64,000 bases of DNA, taken from Symsagittifera roscoffensis (Eukaryota; Xenacoelomorpha; Acoela; Convolutidae). Positions 21,126-33,330 of the stretch are shown in pieces; the first letter of the stretch is position 1, and the number at the start of each line of letters is the position of its first letter. The notes beneath the pieces were generated by a model. That model did not search any database, was not told the origin of the DNA, and was given only the letters and a program-made list of their open reading frames with translations. The DNA is taken from assembly GCF_963678635.1 (NCBI RefSeq), contig NC_087068.1, positions 60,638,949-60,702,948 on the forward strand, read 5' to 3'. The translations under genes were made by a program, and so were the position numbers.

Positions 21126-21540
21126 ACTTGAATGAAACGCTCGGAGAAGATTTTGTGAAAGCTGGAAAATGGCTACCATTGTGTTTGTTTTTCTTTTACC
21201 TTGACAAATGCTTTTTTCGAGGACGACTTTTTTTCGCACTACTTTTCCGTGTAATGGATCTGGTTCTCGTGGTTCTACTTTTGAATTTTTCACCTCCTAA
21301 ATGTTTCCGAACTGTTTTTCTTCCCACATATTTTGGTTCCACAAACAAATTTCACATTCTATGGAGTGTCGATTTTAAACAAATCTACTCAATTTCTTTC
21401 TGCAGCTGGGACTATAAATGTTTTAGTAAAGGGAAATGCAGTTCTCCCAAGATTTTGGGCTAGAGCCCCAAAAATTTATCCGTGTCGTCTTGCATTTCGA
21501 AAGATGAGAAAATCAGCTGAACTTTTATTAACATTTTTGT
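21126..21540 (-). pseudogene. Polinton small basic pVI-like protein, relic A
   Basis: On the minus strand this aligns with 47305-47640, the Gly/Arg-rich protein with a central hydrophobic helix. The plus strand has long open frames here (21128-21463 and 21333-21644) in every copy; these are mirror images of the basic gene. Broken by stops. Confidence 0.55.
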
Positions 21541-21659
21541 ATGAAATATTAATCAAAACAATTATTCGAAATCTTGCGGAACAAGGTAACAACTACTGTA
21601 ATTCCCACGGATACAAAATCTCTTTTTTCCATCTTGTTACATAGGAAAAAATTTTTAAA

Positions 21660-22200
21660 CTAATTTTGTGAAGTGTAAAAACTGTCCTGTACATATTATA
21701 TCTTCATGTTATAATATATCGCGATGAATGAATTTTTCTGTCACCAGCTATTGTATAACCCTTAAACTCACTATACATCAACAGACAATGTCTTCTTTTT
21801 GTCGTAACTTACTGAGGCTAATGTGGTCATCCTCCACTCAAAACAACCTCTGTTTGATTTTGTTCTGAGTCAAGACCAAAAATGTGGCTAAAAACTAAAC
21901 TTTGAATATTGAAGACTGACTGATCCTCAACTAAATGAACGGCTATCTTTTGAGTAATTTTATCTATTCATACCTATACTGCGTTATATTCAAAAGCTCG
22001 TGCACCTATACGTTCTCTACTTTTGTTATTCATTGCTACAACTACATCAACAAAACTTGGATCCGACATTGGTTCAATTTGCATGAACTCACTCTTTTTT
22101 CACTTCAGAACCGTCTATTCCATCTGTGATTGTAAATTTACCCGCTTTAACAATCTGGTACTAAAAAGATTAAGATATTTCTGAAAATGCAACTTCCCAA
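21660..22200 (-). pseudogene. Conserved Polinton protein X, relic A
   Basis: The minus strand near 21960-22010 encodes the FEYN-type motif seen in E near 46805, in the same position between integrase and the pVI-like gene. The remainder is poorly preserved. Confidence 0.45.
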
Positions 22201-22369
22201 ACTCCTTTTGTAGGTTTTTGTTCGTGCTGAAAGTGTGTAGAAGAACATTGTGTTTTTTTTGGAATTATTAACTAAAAGAAGCGTAGGCAACTAGCTCAAT
22301 GGAAAAATTACGTGACAGTTGATTGAAACGAACGCAAATTTAATGATTTAACTTAAATCTGAAAATCAT

Positions 22370-23430
22370 CCTTGCTTTTTTACAGCTTTTTCCCAGAATA
22401 TTTTTTCTTTGCCGAGATTTTCGATGATGTTTGTATGATGGCATTTTGTAGACTTTGCTGTTATTTCAGAAGTTTCATCTTCAAAATGTGTCTATGTCCA
22501 TTTCAAAAAGAAACAAACTTCCCTATAATCCTCACTCCATCCCCAACTTTGAAATTTCGTTTCTTATTTTTTGTTGTTTTTAGCCCAGAACTGAACAGAA
22601 ATCAAAATTCTTGGCATCTCCAGGTGATTTGCCAACGGATCTAATGACTAGAAATTTCAATGCAAAATAAATTGAGAAAACTTGTGAAATTTTTCGCATT
22701 GATATTTCTGTGTAGCAGTAAATTATGTGATTTACTGATTCAACTGATGTCTCTGCAAATGCAGCTTTTGTTTCACTCATTGTTGAGTAATTTTCAATGT
22801 GTTTCTCTCGCAGTTTTTTGGGAAAATTCCACCCGTATAATGATCCATAGTCCACCCAAATTTTTCAGGGTTGAATTACAAAAAATATTTTTGAAATCTT
22901 GCAGAGTGTGTTGGCATATTTCTTACTCCTTGTTTGAACTCTGATAATTTGTGAAAAAAATCAACAGCAACCAATAAATATTTGCCTTAAGTGTTCAAAA
23001 ACCCTAAAATGTATACAAATTGACAAAACCACGCACCAATTTTCAATTTTTTTTTTGAAAACTTGAAGTCTTTGGAAAGGACTGAATGGTGGACCAAATT
23101 TAGTATATGATGACTTGCTTTGTAAAAAACTTTTGCTTTCTTTTTTGATAAAAAAGCTCGCTTTAATCAAGTTTCGCAGCACTACCCTTAGAAAACACTC
23201 TTTAAGCAATTAGGTTCTCAGAGTTTGAAAAAAACCTAAGCTTCTCTGTCTTTTGCATTCGCATTTATGTTGATAACAATTTTAGGTGGAGTTTAGGTTG
23301 CGCTCAATATAATAAAGTAAACATCAGCAAAAATGGTTTTTCTTGCCTCAATGCACAAACAAATCTTCAATACTTTCTTTTAAGTCGTTTATATCTCATA
23401 TGATATCGTCTGATTGGCTGATTTCAGTTC
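22370..23430 (-). pseudogene. Polinton integrase, relic A
   Basis: The best part, at 22580-22855, contains YSTMSETKAAFAETSVES, which covers the region of the third catalytic residue; the Glu position is visible. Upstream (22961-23209) the minus strand has the N-terminal zinc-domain-like part with FIKKESKSFLQSKSSYTKF, matching E near 45770-45840. Downstream, 22370-22560 matches the C-terminal chromodomain-like part. Frameshifts separate these blocks. Family: retroviral-type rve integrase of Polintons (F54H12.3-like). Confidence 0.7.
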
Positions 23431-23829
23431 TAGGATAGCTCAAAAATAAAAAAAAAACAGATGCTTATTGATATTTTTTCTCAATCTTACCTCTACAGCA
23501 CTGTAAGTATACTCAAAATCGTGTGGTACAACCTCTTCGTTTTCCTACGTTTGCTCGGGTCTTTTGAGCTTAATTTAGTATGGATCAGTTTAGTATAGGT
23601 CAGTTCAAAACACTTTAATCTATACTATGACAATCCTTCAATGACAAAAGGACTGGAAAGGTATGTTATTTGTACGCCTTTTGTTGGGCTTCAAATTGCT
23701 CCCATACTATGTACTGAAGTGTTTCTTTGTATGAGAGATCTTATAATTCTCTTCGAAGTTTTACTACTTCTACTTTTCTATCATCGAAGCAATTTTACTA
23801 GATATTCTCTGAAGAATTGAATGAATTTT

Positions 23830-24340
23830 TTGGGCAATGTAGGGTTAATTGTTTTTCAAGTGTTTCGGGAAATCTTTAAATTATTGGTATAGAGGTGTAT
23901 TGCATTATCATCGACCGAAAACTTTGTTTTTGTTCCGATACGAGTCGCTGTTTGTGAAATATCTTTTAAATAAAATCTTAGCGATTCAACTGTTTTTCGA
24001 GTTCAACCAATAAGTAAATGAACATAAGGAAAAGATGATGAATTGAATTGACAAGATCCAAGACCTTTATTGTTGATCTAGTTTTTTCTGAAATTTTTAA
24101 ATCATCTCTAGGAAAATTGAGCAAAACGATGTTGTAATTTTTTAATCAAATTTTTTTTGAAGTTAGAATTTCAACGTTTCAATTTGAAAACATATTTTTT
24201 TTGTTAAAGTTATCATAAAACGATTTTTTCCCCAATGTTGAGAAGGTTTTCAATTAACTGAAAATCAAGTCTTTCAATAAATGTAAAAGTTTTTCTGTAC
24301 ATTTGTCCATGAAAATTTGATAATATTGATAAAAATAGTT
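23830..24340 (-). pseudogene. Polinton packaging ATPase, relic A
   Basis: The minus strand near 24213-24300 encodes FIERLDFQLIENL, matching the segment just before Walker B in E (FIQGVDFELIENLP, 44958). Toward 23990 it continues with a LNFPRDD-type motif equivalent to FKSPRDV in E. Walker A is not visible. In Polintons this A32/FtsK-like ATPase is thought to package DNA into the capsid. Confidence 0.6.
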
Positions 24341-24357
24341 CATTTGGTTTATTTGAG

Positions 24358-24618
24358 TTGAAACGTATCATTTTCAAGATAACTGAATTAATATGCAGTT
24401 TTCTAGATCCAAATGAAACAGCTAGCCAATTTAAAAACTGGTTTTCTGTTAGAAATTCCATTATTCATAGTTTTGGTGAAGATAAATTAAAACCAATGGT
24501 ACCTATTGAAAAAGCTACCAAAATTTCTGTTTCTTCATATTTAGTGCATCAAAGTAATCAAACAATTGTGCAGCTGGTATTACAAGTATGTCAAAAAATT
24601 TGGCAAAGAACAACTTAA
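24358..24618 (+). CDS. 86-codon ORF, unknown
   Basis: ATG 24358 to TAA 24616-24618, plus strand. Its mixed charged/hydrophobic composition looks coding, and the frame is open upstream of the ATG. It lies just beyond the point where Polinton A stops being recognisable and has the opposite orientation. It is not found in the other Polinton copies. No family is recognised; it could be a fragment of an inserted gene. Confidence 0.35.
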   Translation: MKRIIFKITELICSFLDPNETASQFKNWFSVRNSIIHSFGEDKLKPMVPIEKATKISVSSYLVHQSNQTIVQLVLQVCQKIWQRTT

Positions 24619-26299
24619 AGAGATTTATTACATGTAGATCCAAAAAGCTTAATTGCTTGTCTTTTTCATCACTTATCTTAACTTTGAAATGAAAAAGTTT
24701 TTTATTAAAGTTGGAATGATTATCCGAACGTTGGAATTAATATCATTTAAGCTGCATTTGTTTTAATGTTGGATTTATTATGATTCAACTTTTATAACAG
24801 AAGATACTACAAAAAATTACTATGACTTAAACTTTGAAAAAAATATATGCAAATCTATGTTCTGTATGCAAATGCTTTTTCTTCTGCAAAGTGATGGTTT
24901 TTGCATAACGGAATAGTTAGTTTGCCTCAAGTCATAATGTTCATCTTTGAAAATCAAGTTTTGAACTATTGTGCAGGGGTAGTCATCCCAGTTTGTAATC
25001 TTCGCTTTCAAAAAATCTAGCAGATTTTTACGTTTTTCATAATTTACATAATGTACTTATTTAACTACATAACTCATGTTTTATATTTTACTCTGTTTCT
25101 AAAGCTTTTTATTTTCGAATTTTTTTAAAGCTCAGCGTAATAATATTAACCACTTGTCCAATCAATTCCCTGAGGAGGCTTGAAAAATCAAGCAGATTGA
25201 GATGTTGCTTCAAAATTTTTGGACGAAGAAAATAATATTCCACAGTTTGTTCGAATTTATAAACTTTCAATCCGTTCGCTATTTTGTTCATTACAGTCAA
25301 TATTCAAAACAATCCTGACATTTGGAACACGTCATATTACTGAGAAATTACCTTACGTTACTAAGAAACTAAGTACTACGAAATCTCGGTAAAACACAAC
25401 ACTGACCAGGTCCCTTATGCGTAGTATGTTTCACAGATCAAGCTGCATTCTTTAGAATCGCATGAAGTCTGAAGATTTTGGAATTTGCCGAAAAAAGTAT
25501 TCCACACAGGAACATCCGTATCAATTTAGACCAACGAAACAAATTTTGCGTTTCAAATAATACAAAATAATGTTCAGGTCCAACAGAAAACAGGTGCAAA
25601 GAAAGAATTTTTTTTTTGCTTTTGATGAAAAGTCAGGCCTAATCAAATCAAAGTTTCTTAGAACTTCCTTTACTTTCTGAGCTTATATTTTTCTTAATAC
25701 ATTTGTCAAAAGTGACCTAATTTTTTAGAAAGTCTCGACATAAGACAAAACCGTTCTAACTATTATTGACATAGATAACTCTATTCGTTTCTTCATTCTG
25801 TTTTGCAGTGAGAGTCGAATTTGAACGTAGCGAGGCTTTTTCATCTTGTACTTCTCCATTGTGACACACACCCTCATCTTCTTTTGTTTTTCGATGCAAA
25901 ACATCCATGAAAAATTCGCATGTTCCTACTTCAGTGTAACATTTCTGTCAGATTAGATTTCCATCATGCTTCAGCATATGACTTCAGATCAAATGACTTC
26001 AGCATCGTAAATGATAGTGTCCCGTATTGCTGTTTTCCGTTCTCATGATTTATTTCTAGATTTGCTTAAATTTTTTGAGTTTTCTCGATTCATTTTTCTT
26101 TGCCATCGGGAAGAAATGTTTAGAAGGTCTTTTTTTGTAGAAGGCTTTTGCAGAACCAAAAAAAAATGTCATTTTTTTATACTTTTTTCAATATAGTTGG
26201 GAAAAATATTTTTTCAGGCACCCATTTTTGATATGAGACACAGACCTAATTGTTCAGGACTGGAAACTCGATATAGATGGTGTTTGGAAATTGACAGAT
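24619..26299. other. No recognisable gene
   Basis: AT-rich DNA with only short frames. The longest, on the minus strand at 25109-25300 (63 codons), is mixed in composition and lacks known motifs. Confidence 0.5.
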
Positions 26300-26530
26300 G
26301 ATATGAAATGTAGATGAGTTATTTTAGATTCCAAATAAGGTTTGAATACCTTACATGGAAAAGTGAGTAGGTGATGATCCAATTTTGGACATTGCGTATG
26401 TGCTAAAACTTTTATGTAAGCAATTCAAAGTAGATAAAACTCATTTTCAACAAAAAGAAAGGTATGCATTTGCTATGTGTCAAGCATATCCCACTTTTAT
26501 TCGGAAAACAACGCAAAATCTTTTTTCATC
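26300..26530 (+). repeat. Dispersed repeat shared with 42290-42540 (inverted)
   Basis: GTAGGTGATGATCCAATTTT, the following GGACATTGCGTA, then TAAGCAATTCA and finally ATGTGTCAAGCATATCCCAC occur here on the plus strand and in the same order on the minus strand from about 42480 to 42345. At 42 kb this covers the promoter and start of a small gene, so this is a relic of the same gene start. Confidence 0.7.
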
Positions 26531-26539
26531 TTTGTGTCA

Positions 26540-27340
26540 GAAAACTTTTTAAAACACATTGTAAGTGAAGTGTTTTGTGTATCTAAGAATTTGTGACTGT
26601 GTGGAAATATATATGTTTCACTTAGTGTTATTCGACTCATAGCTCGAACAAGTTTTGCAATGATCAGATAAAAAAATTTCTCTCACAAAATGTTGACTTT
26701 ATAAACACTTTGTACAAATGTTTATTCTATTCCAATGTTCTTTCTTAAAGAGGTTAAGTTTTCAATAAATTGAGTCGTGCAGTCAAAAACGTTTTGAAAA
26801 GACGAACACTGGAAAATTTACCAATCGTTGCAAAGAAACACAGATGTGAAAAACCTCAAAAGACATCCTCTCATCTCTGTAAAAAAGCTTGCGTCTAAGT
26901 AGACTCTTTGATCAGCTTTTTTCGGAAAATTTGGAAAACTTCAAAACTCAAAATATAAGTCTGATTTGTTCTAAAAGGGTTGATTATTTAATTGACGGTT
27001 ATTGTTCTGTTAAAAGTGAGCTTGTCAATTTTTATTTTAACAGTTCAATAATTGTTGTCCAATTCTAGTAAGTCGTCATTTCCTTTCATTTTGATATTTT
27101 TCAACAAAAAAAAATTTAATTTTCAAAAAATGCGCAAAAATTTTGACTTGATTCAAGTCAAAATGAAAATGTTGATTTCATTTTCTTCAATAAATTATCA
27201 AAATTTATTTTTTTTTGCCAAGATGCGAAACTAATTTTAGTTCTTTCAAGTGTGAGAAAATTTGCGTGACTGTGTAAAATGCAGGTTTGTATTCGTTGTT
27301 TCTCAGACTTCTTTTTCTTTTACAAATGCCCAATTTTTTT
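26540..27340. other. Unassigned module in B
   Basis: Also present at 30533-31270 in C, where about 70 nt are missing just before the pVI-like gene. No clear ORF; a 68-codon plus-strand frame in C (30885-31091) is shortened in B. AT-rich with several A and T runs. Confidence 0.5.
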
Positions 27341-27344
27341 TGCT

Positions 27345-27830
27345 TGTAAGATAAAACAATTGTTTCCAAAACTGAGACTTGAATAAAACTCTCGAAAGCA
27401 GTTTTTTTGAAGTCCCCCCGCCGAAAATGGCTACTCTTGTCATTGTATTTCTCTTGTCAATTCTTTTTGCGAGGGCGACCGTTTTTCAAACTACTTTTCC
27501 GTGCAATGGATCTGGTTCTGGTGGTTCTACTATTGGATTTTTTCCACCTCTTAATTGTTTCCGAACTGTTTTTCTTCCCACATGCAAATTCCACAGTCTA
27601 TGGTGCAAATTTCCGCCAGCAATTTTCACAATCTATGGAGCGTCGACTTTAAGCAAATCTACTCGATTTCTTTCTGCAGCTGGGACTATTAATGTTTTAC
27701 TACAAGGGACTGCAGTTTCCCAAGAGTTTGCACTAGAGCACCAAAAATCATCCATGTTGTCTTGCAATTCCTCGAAAAATGGGAAAATCAGATGGATTTT
27801 TAGTAACATTCTTGTATGAAGTTGTAATCA
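27345..27830 (-). pseudogene. Polinton pVI-like protein and start of minor capsid, relic B
   Basis: The mirror strand carries a 146-codon open frame (27379-27819) that corresponds, in antisense, to the basic gene at 47319-47666. The minus-strand gene itself has stops. The first 20 or so codons of the capsid gene (equivalent of E 47700-47740) remain at 27345-27400. Confidence 0.55.
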
Positions 27831-27959
27831 AAATGATTAATCGAAATCTTGCAGAACAAAGTAACATCTAATGTAATTTGTTAGGGGACAAAATCTCTTT
27901 CACCCATCTTGTTAGATGGAAAAAAGTTTTTAAACTACTTTTGTGAAGTGTAAAAAACG

Positions 27960-28300
27960 TCCTGTAGATATTATATCTTCACCTTTTACTTAGGAGATGA
28001 GTGTAAAACATCGCAATGAACTTTGAATCATAAAGACTTACTGTTTCTAAACTAAATGAACGGCTTTCTTTTAGGTATGTTTATCTATCCATATCTATAC
28101 TCCGTTATATTCAAACGCTCGTACACTTAGACGTTCTCTATTTTTTTTATTCATTGCTACAACTGCATCAACAAAACTTGGATACAACTTTTGTTCAAAA
28201 TGCATGGGCTCAGTCTTTTTTCTCACATCAGAACCTTTCATTCAATCGGTGAATGTAAAGTTATCCGCATTAACAATCTGGTACTAAAAAGATTATGCTA
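27960..28300 (-). pseudogene. Conserved Polinton protein X, relic B
   Basis: The minus strand from about 28180 down encodes a VVAMN...FEYNGV segment matching E 46765-46820. Stops follow directly. Confidence 0.55.
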
Positions 28301-28504
28301 TTTCTGAAAATTAGCTTCCCACACTCCTTTCGTATGTTTTTGTTCGTGCTGAAAGTGTGTACAAGAATAATGTGTTTTTGGGGGTAATAGCTAAACGAAG
28401 CACATGAAACTAGCTCAATGGAGAAAAATTACATGAAATTTGATTGATATGAACTCAAATTAAAAGAATTCAACTTTAATCTGAAAAGTTTCCTGTCTCT
28501 TTTT

Positions 28505-29430
28505 CACAGCTTTTAATCAGAATTTCTTCTCAGTCCAGATTTTTGATGATGTATATACGAGGCATTTTGTAGATTTAGCTGGTAATTCAAAATTTCCATC
28601 TGTATACCGTGGGTTTTGTCCATTTCGAAAAGAAACAAACTTCTTAATCATTCTCACTCTATATCCAACTTTGAATTTTCGTTTCTTATTTTTTGTTAGT
28701 TGTTTTTAGCACAAAACTGATTAGAAATCAAAATTCTTGACATATCTAGGTAACTTTCCAACAGATCTATTGACGAGAATTTTTGTTGCAGACAAAAATG
28801 AATGTAATTTGTCAAATATTTTGCCATGATATTTCTGTGTAACAGTAAATTATGTGCTTGACTGATTCAACTGATGTCTCTGCAAATGCAGCTTTTGTTT
28901 CACTCATTGTTGAGTATTCTCAATGTGTTTTTTCGCAATTTTTTTTGGAAATTCCACCCATTTAATGATCCAATGTCCACCCAAATTTTTGCAGCGGTGA
29001 TTTACCAATTTTATTTCTTAATCTATGTTTGAACTCTGATAATTTGCGAAAAAACATCAACAGCTTCTAATAAATATTTGTCTTAAATGTTGAAAAACCC
29101 TAATTTGTATACAAATCGCCAAAATCACGCACCAATTTTTAATTTTTTTTTTTGGAAATTTGAAGTCTTAGGAAAGATGTGACTGGTGGACCAAATTTAG
29201 TATAAGATGACTTGGTTTGTTAAAAGAAATTGCTTAATTTTTTGATGAAATTTTACTTAAACCAAATTTTGCTGCACTACCCTTAGAAAACACTCTTGTA
29301 AAATTTACCTACTCAAGTTCATCTGTAGTTTTGTATTCGCATTTATGTTGAGAACAAGTTTAGGCCGAGTTTACGTTGCGCTCAAACTAATAAAGTAAAC
29401 ATCTGCAAAAATGTTTTTTTTTTCTCGCCT
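28505..29430 (-). pseudogene. Polinton integrase, relic B
   Basis: The minus strand near 28860-28910 has the SETKAAFAETS motif. The N-terminal zinc-domain part lies at about 29160-29330, and the YIIKNLD-type C-terminal segment at about 28510-28560. Frameshifts and stops separate these. The start of translation cannot be fixed. Confidence 0.6.
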
Positions 29431-29439
29431 CTTTGCACA

Positions 29440-29605
29440 AAGTAATCTTCAATAAATTTTTTTTTGTGGTTTGTATCTAATATCTCAGTTAGGCTCAGTT
29501 CAATTCTAGGAGAGTTCAGAATTAAATCAAACAGTTGCTCATTGATACTTTTTCTCAATCTTGCCTTTACAGCACTGTAAGTGTATTCAAAATGTTTGGT
29601 ACAAC
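29440..29605 (-). pseudogene. Small conserved frame between ATPase and integrase (B)
   Basis: The minus strand encodes a SAVKARLRKSINEQLFDLIL-type helix-rich stretch of about 45 codons, also present in C and D and only faintly in A. It is absent from E and F. It may be an extra small gene or an N-terminal extension of the integrase. Confidence 0.4.
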
Positions 29606-29879
29606 ATCTTCGTTTTCCTACTTTTATTCGTGCTTTTTTAGTTTATTTTAGATTGGATCAGTTTAGTATAAATCAGTTCAAAATTTTCAATCTATTCTAT
29701 GCCAATCCTTCAATGACAAAAAACTGGAAATATATATTATGTGTAGGCCTTCTGTCGAGCTTCAAATTGCTCTCATACTAGGCACTGAAGGGCTTCTTTG
29801 TATGAGATCTGATAGTTCTCTTCGAAATCTTACTACTTCTTCTGTTCTACCATCAAAGCAATTTTACTAGATAATCTCT

Positions 29880-30215
29880 GAAGAATTGAATGAAACTTTT
29901 GGGCAAGGTACGGTTAACTGTTTTTCAAGTTTTTGAAGAAATGTTTGAAATATTGGAATTATAGAATTGTATTGAATAATCATCGACCAAAAAGTTTGTT
30001 TTTGTTCCGATTCGAGTCTCTGTTTGTGGAATATCCTACAAAGTCTTACCGTTTTTGGAGTTCAACCAATAAGTAAATGAACATAGGGAATAGATGGCAC
30101 ATTTTGATACCACTCTTGTAATTGAGAAGATCCAAGAACTAATTGTTGATATTTTTTTACAAGTTGTATGTCATCTCTCGGTAAATTGAACAAGACGATG
30201 TGAGTAGTAGAAGTT
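29880..30215 (-). pseudogene. Polinton packaging ATPase, C-terminal half, relic B
   Basis: The minus strand from 30215 down encodes THIVLFNLPRDD, then a SSQLQEWYQ...PYVHLLI segment, aligning with E 45178-45310. The Walker B half is missing; the homology begins at ACTCACATCGTC (about 30200) next to a different, Pro-rich reading. Confidence 0.65.
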
Positions 30216-30253
30216 GGAGCGAAAGTGGGGGCAGGAGGGTGACCTCCCACGTA

Positions 30254-30337
30254 TTAAGATAGGGAATAGATCATCTGGTCACCCAGCTATGTTTTAAGAT
30301 AGGGTATAGAGTGTACAATGTTTTAAGATAGGGAATA
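30254..30337 (-). repeat. Triplet of TTAAGATAGGGWATA motifs upstream of the ATPase relic (B)
   Basis: The 15-nt motif occurs at 30254, 30294 and 30323 (plus-strand writing). The same three occur in C (34159, 34199, 34228) and D (about 35972 with one change, 36012, 36042). Regular copies directly upstream of the same gene in three units could be protein-binding sites or slippage products. Confidence 0.6.
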
Positions 30338-31259
30338 CCAATGGTGAGGTTTCATGGTTTGTATGATGGTAAGATAATGGTAGGAAAAACTGAAGTTTTT
30401 TGGTTTTTGTGTGGCAATGTCTTTTTTTTTGCAAAAGTTTGCGCGGCCATTAGCTAACTGTTAAATATCACTGGTTAAATAGGAGTAGATTGTGGACTGA
30501 AGGTCTTTTAAATAGTATTTAGGTACATGGTGTCAGAAAACTTTTTAAAATACATTGTAAGTGAAGTGCTTTGTGTATCTAAGAATTTGTGACTGTGTGG
30601 AAATATATATGTTTCACTTAGTGTTAATCGACTTATAGCTTGAACAAGTTTTGCAAAGATCAGATAAAAAAATTTCTCTTACAAAATGTTGACTTTATAT
30701 ACACTTTGTACAAATATTTATTCTATTCCAATGTTCTTTCTTAAAGAGGTTAAGTTTTCAATAAATTGAATCGTGCAGTCAAAAACGTTTTGAAAAGACG
30801 AACACTGGAAAATTTACCAATCGTTGCAAAGAAACACAGATGTGAAAAACCTCAAAAGACATCCTCTCATCTCTATAAAAAAGCTTGCGTCTAAGTAGAC
30901 TCTTTGATCAGCTTTTTTCGGAAAATATGGAAAACTTCAAAACTCAAAATATAAGTCTGATTTGTTCAAAAAGGGTTGATTATTTAATTGACGGTTATTG
31001 TTCTGTTAAAAGTGAGCTTGTCAATTTTTGTTTTAACAGTTCAATAATTGTTTGTCAAATTCTAGTAAATCGTCATTTCATTTCATTTTGAATTTTTTCA
31101 ACAAAAAAAATTTAATTTTCAAAAAGTGCGCAAAAATTTTGACTTGATGCAAGTCAAAACGAAAATGTTGACTTCATTTTCTTCAATAAATTATCAAAAT
31201 TTATTTTTTTTTGCCAAGATGCGAAACTAATTTTAGTTCTTTCAAGTGTGAGAAAATTT

Positions 31260-31735
31260 TTTTTGCTTGTAAGATAAAACAATTGTTTCCAAAACTGAGA
31301 CTTGAATAAAACTCTCGAAAGCAGTTTTTTTGAAGTCCCCCCGCCGAAAATGGCTACTCTTGTCATTGTATTTCTCTTGTCATTTCTTTTTGCGAGGGCG
31401 ACCGTTTTTCAAACTACTTTTCCGTGTAATGGATCTGGTTCTGGTGGTTCTACTATTGGATTTTTCCACCTCTTAATTGTTTCCGAACTGTTTTTCTTCC
31501 CACATGCAAATTCCACAGTCTATGGTGCAAATTTCCGCCAGCAATTTTCACAATCTATGGAGCGTCGACTTTAAGCAAATCTACTCGATTTCTTTCTGCA
31601 GCTGGGACTATTAATGTTTTACTACAAGGGACTGCAGTTTGCCAAGAGTTTGCACTAGAGCACCAAAAATCATCCATGTTGTCTCAATTCCTCGAAAAAT
31701 GGGAAAATCAGATGAATTTTTAGTAACATTTTTGT
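31260..31735 (-). pseudogene. Polinton pVI-like protein, relic C
   Basis: Nearly identical to 27345-27830, with small indels (for example loss of a few bases near 31683) that shorten the mirror-strand frame to 90 codons (31302-31574). The minus-strand gene is broken. Confidence 0.55.
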
Positions 31736-31869
31736 ATGAAGTTTTAATCAAAATGATTAATCGAAATCTTGCAGAACAAAGTAACATCTAATGTAATTTG
31801 TACGGGGACAAAATCTCTTTCTCCCATCTTGTTAGATAGAAAAAAGTTTTTAAACTACTTTTGTGAAGT

Positions 31870-32210
31870 GTAAAAAATGTCCTTTAGATATTATATCTTC
31901 ACCTTTTACTTAGGAGATGAGTGTAAAACATCGCAATGAACTTTGAATCATAAAGACTTACTGTTTCTAAACTAAATGAACGGCTATCTTTTAGGTATCT
32001 TTGTCTATCCATATCTATACTCCGTTATATTCAAACGCTCGTACACCTAGACGTTCTCTACTTTTTTATTCATTGCTACAACTGCATCAACAACACTTGG
32101 ATTCAACTTTTGTTCAATATGCATGGGCTCAGTATATTCTTTCTCACATCAGAACCTTTCATTCCATCGGTGAATGTAATTTTATCCGCATTAACAATCT
32201 GGTACTAAAA
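31870..32210 (-). pseudogene. Conserved Polinton protein X, relic C
   Basis: Aligned with B 27960-28300; the FEYNGV-type motif lies on the minus strand near 32020-32040. Confidence 0.5.
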
Positions 32211-32399
32211 AGATTATGCTATTTCTGAAAATTAGCTTCCCACACTCCTTTTGTGCTGAAAGTGTGTACAAGAATAATGTGTTTTTGGGGGTAATAGCTA
32301 AACGAAGCACAAGAAACTAGCTCAATGGAGAAAAATTACATGACAATTGATTGATATGAACTCAAATTAAAAGAATTCAACTTTAATCTGAAAAGTTTC

Positions 32400-33330
32400 C
32401 TGTCTCTTTTTCACAGCTTTTACTCAGAATTTCTTCTCTGTCCAGATTTTCGATGATGTATATAGGAGGCATTTTGTAGATTTAGCTGGTAATTCAAAAG
32501 TTCCATATGTATATCGTGGCTATTGACCATTTCGAAAAGAAACAAACTTCTTAATCATTCTCACTCTATATCCAACTTTGAATTTTCGTTTCTTATTTTT
32601 TGTTAGTTGTTTTCAGCACAAAACATATTAGAAATCAAAATTCTTGACATATCTAGGTAACTTTCCAACAGATCTATTGACGAGAATTTTTGTTGCAGAC
32701 AAAAATTAATGTAATTTGTCAAAAATTTTGCCATGATATTTATGTGCTTGACTGATTCAACTGATGTCTCTGCAAATGCAGCTTTTGTTTCACTCATTGT
32801 TGAGTATTCTCAATGTGTTTTTTTTCGCAATATTTTTTGGAAATTCCACCCATTTAATGATCCAATGTCCAACCCAAATTTTTTGCAGCGGTGATTTACG
32901 AATTTTATTTCTTAATCCTTGTTTGAACTCTGATAATTTGCGAAAAAACATCAACAGCAGCTAAAAAATATTTGTCTTAAATGTTGAAAAACCCTAATTT
33001 GTATACAAATCGCCAAAATCATGTAAAACTTTTAAATGTTTTTTTTTTGGAAATTTGAAGTCTTAGGAAAGATGTGAATGGTGGACCAAATTTAGTATAA
33101 GATGACTTGGTTTGTTAAAAGAAATTGCTTAATTTTTTGATGAAATCTTACTTAAACCAAATTTTGCTGCACTACCCTTAGAAAAAACTCTTTTAAAATT
33201 TACCTTCTCAAGTTCATCTGTAGTTTTGTATTCGCATTTATGATGAGAACAAGTTTAGGCGGAGTTTACGTTGCGCTCAAACTAATAAAGTAAACATCTG
33301 CAAAAATGTTTTTTTTTTCTCGCCTCTTTG
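32400..33330 (-). pseudogene. Polinton integrase, relic C
   Basis: The minus strand at 32603-32797 keeps the SETKAAFAETSVES block with the catalytic Glu region. The N-terminal domain part is at about 33050-33220 and the C-terminal part at about 32400-32470. A deletion of about 15 nt and frameshifts relative to B are visible. Confidence 0.6.

Larger units (their letters stand above)
20150..24340 (-). mobile_element. Polinton/Maverick relic A
   Basis: Read on the minus strand from 24340 down, remnants occur in the order packaging ATPase, integrase, protein X, pVI-like protein, minor capsid protein. This is the same order as in relics E and F on the plus strand. All genes are broken, and A is more diverged from E/F than E and F are from each other. 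No polymerase gene and no terminal inverted repeats were identified for this copy. Confidence 0.75.
26540..30530 (-). mobile_element. Polinton relic B, first unit of a 4-kb tandem duplication
   Basis: This is highly similar to 30533-34430 (offset about 3990 bp at the left end). On the minus strand it holds ATPase (30215-29880), integrase (29430-28505), X, and the pVI-like gene with only the first codons of the minor capsid gene. The last 800 nt (26540-27340) replace the rest of the capsid gene with DNA that has no counterpart in A, E or F. Confidence 0.75.

Noticed and set aside
27379-27819. 146-codon plus-strand ORF with a signal-peptide-like start
   Set aside because: It is the antisense of the Polinton basic pVI-like gene; the same antisense frame appears opposite that gene in A, C, E and F.
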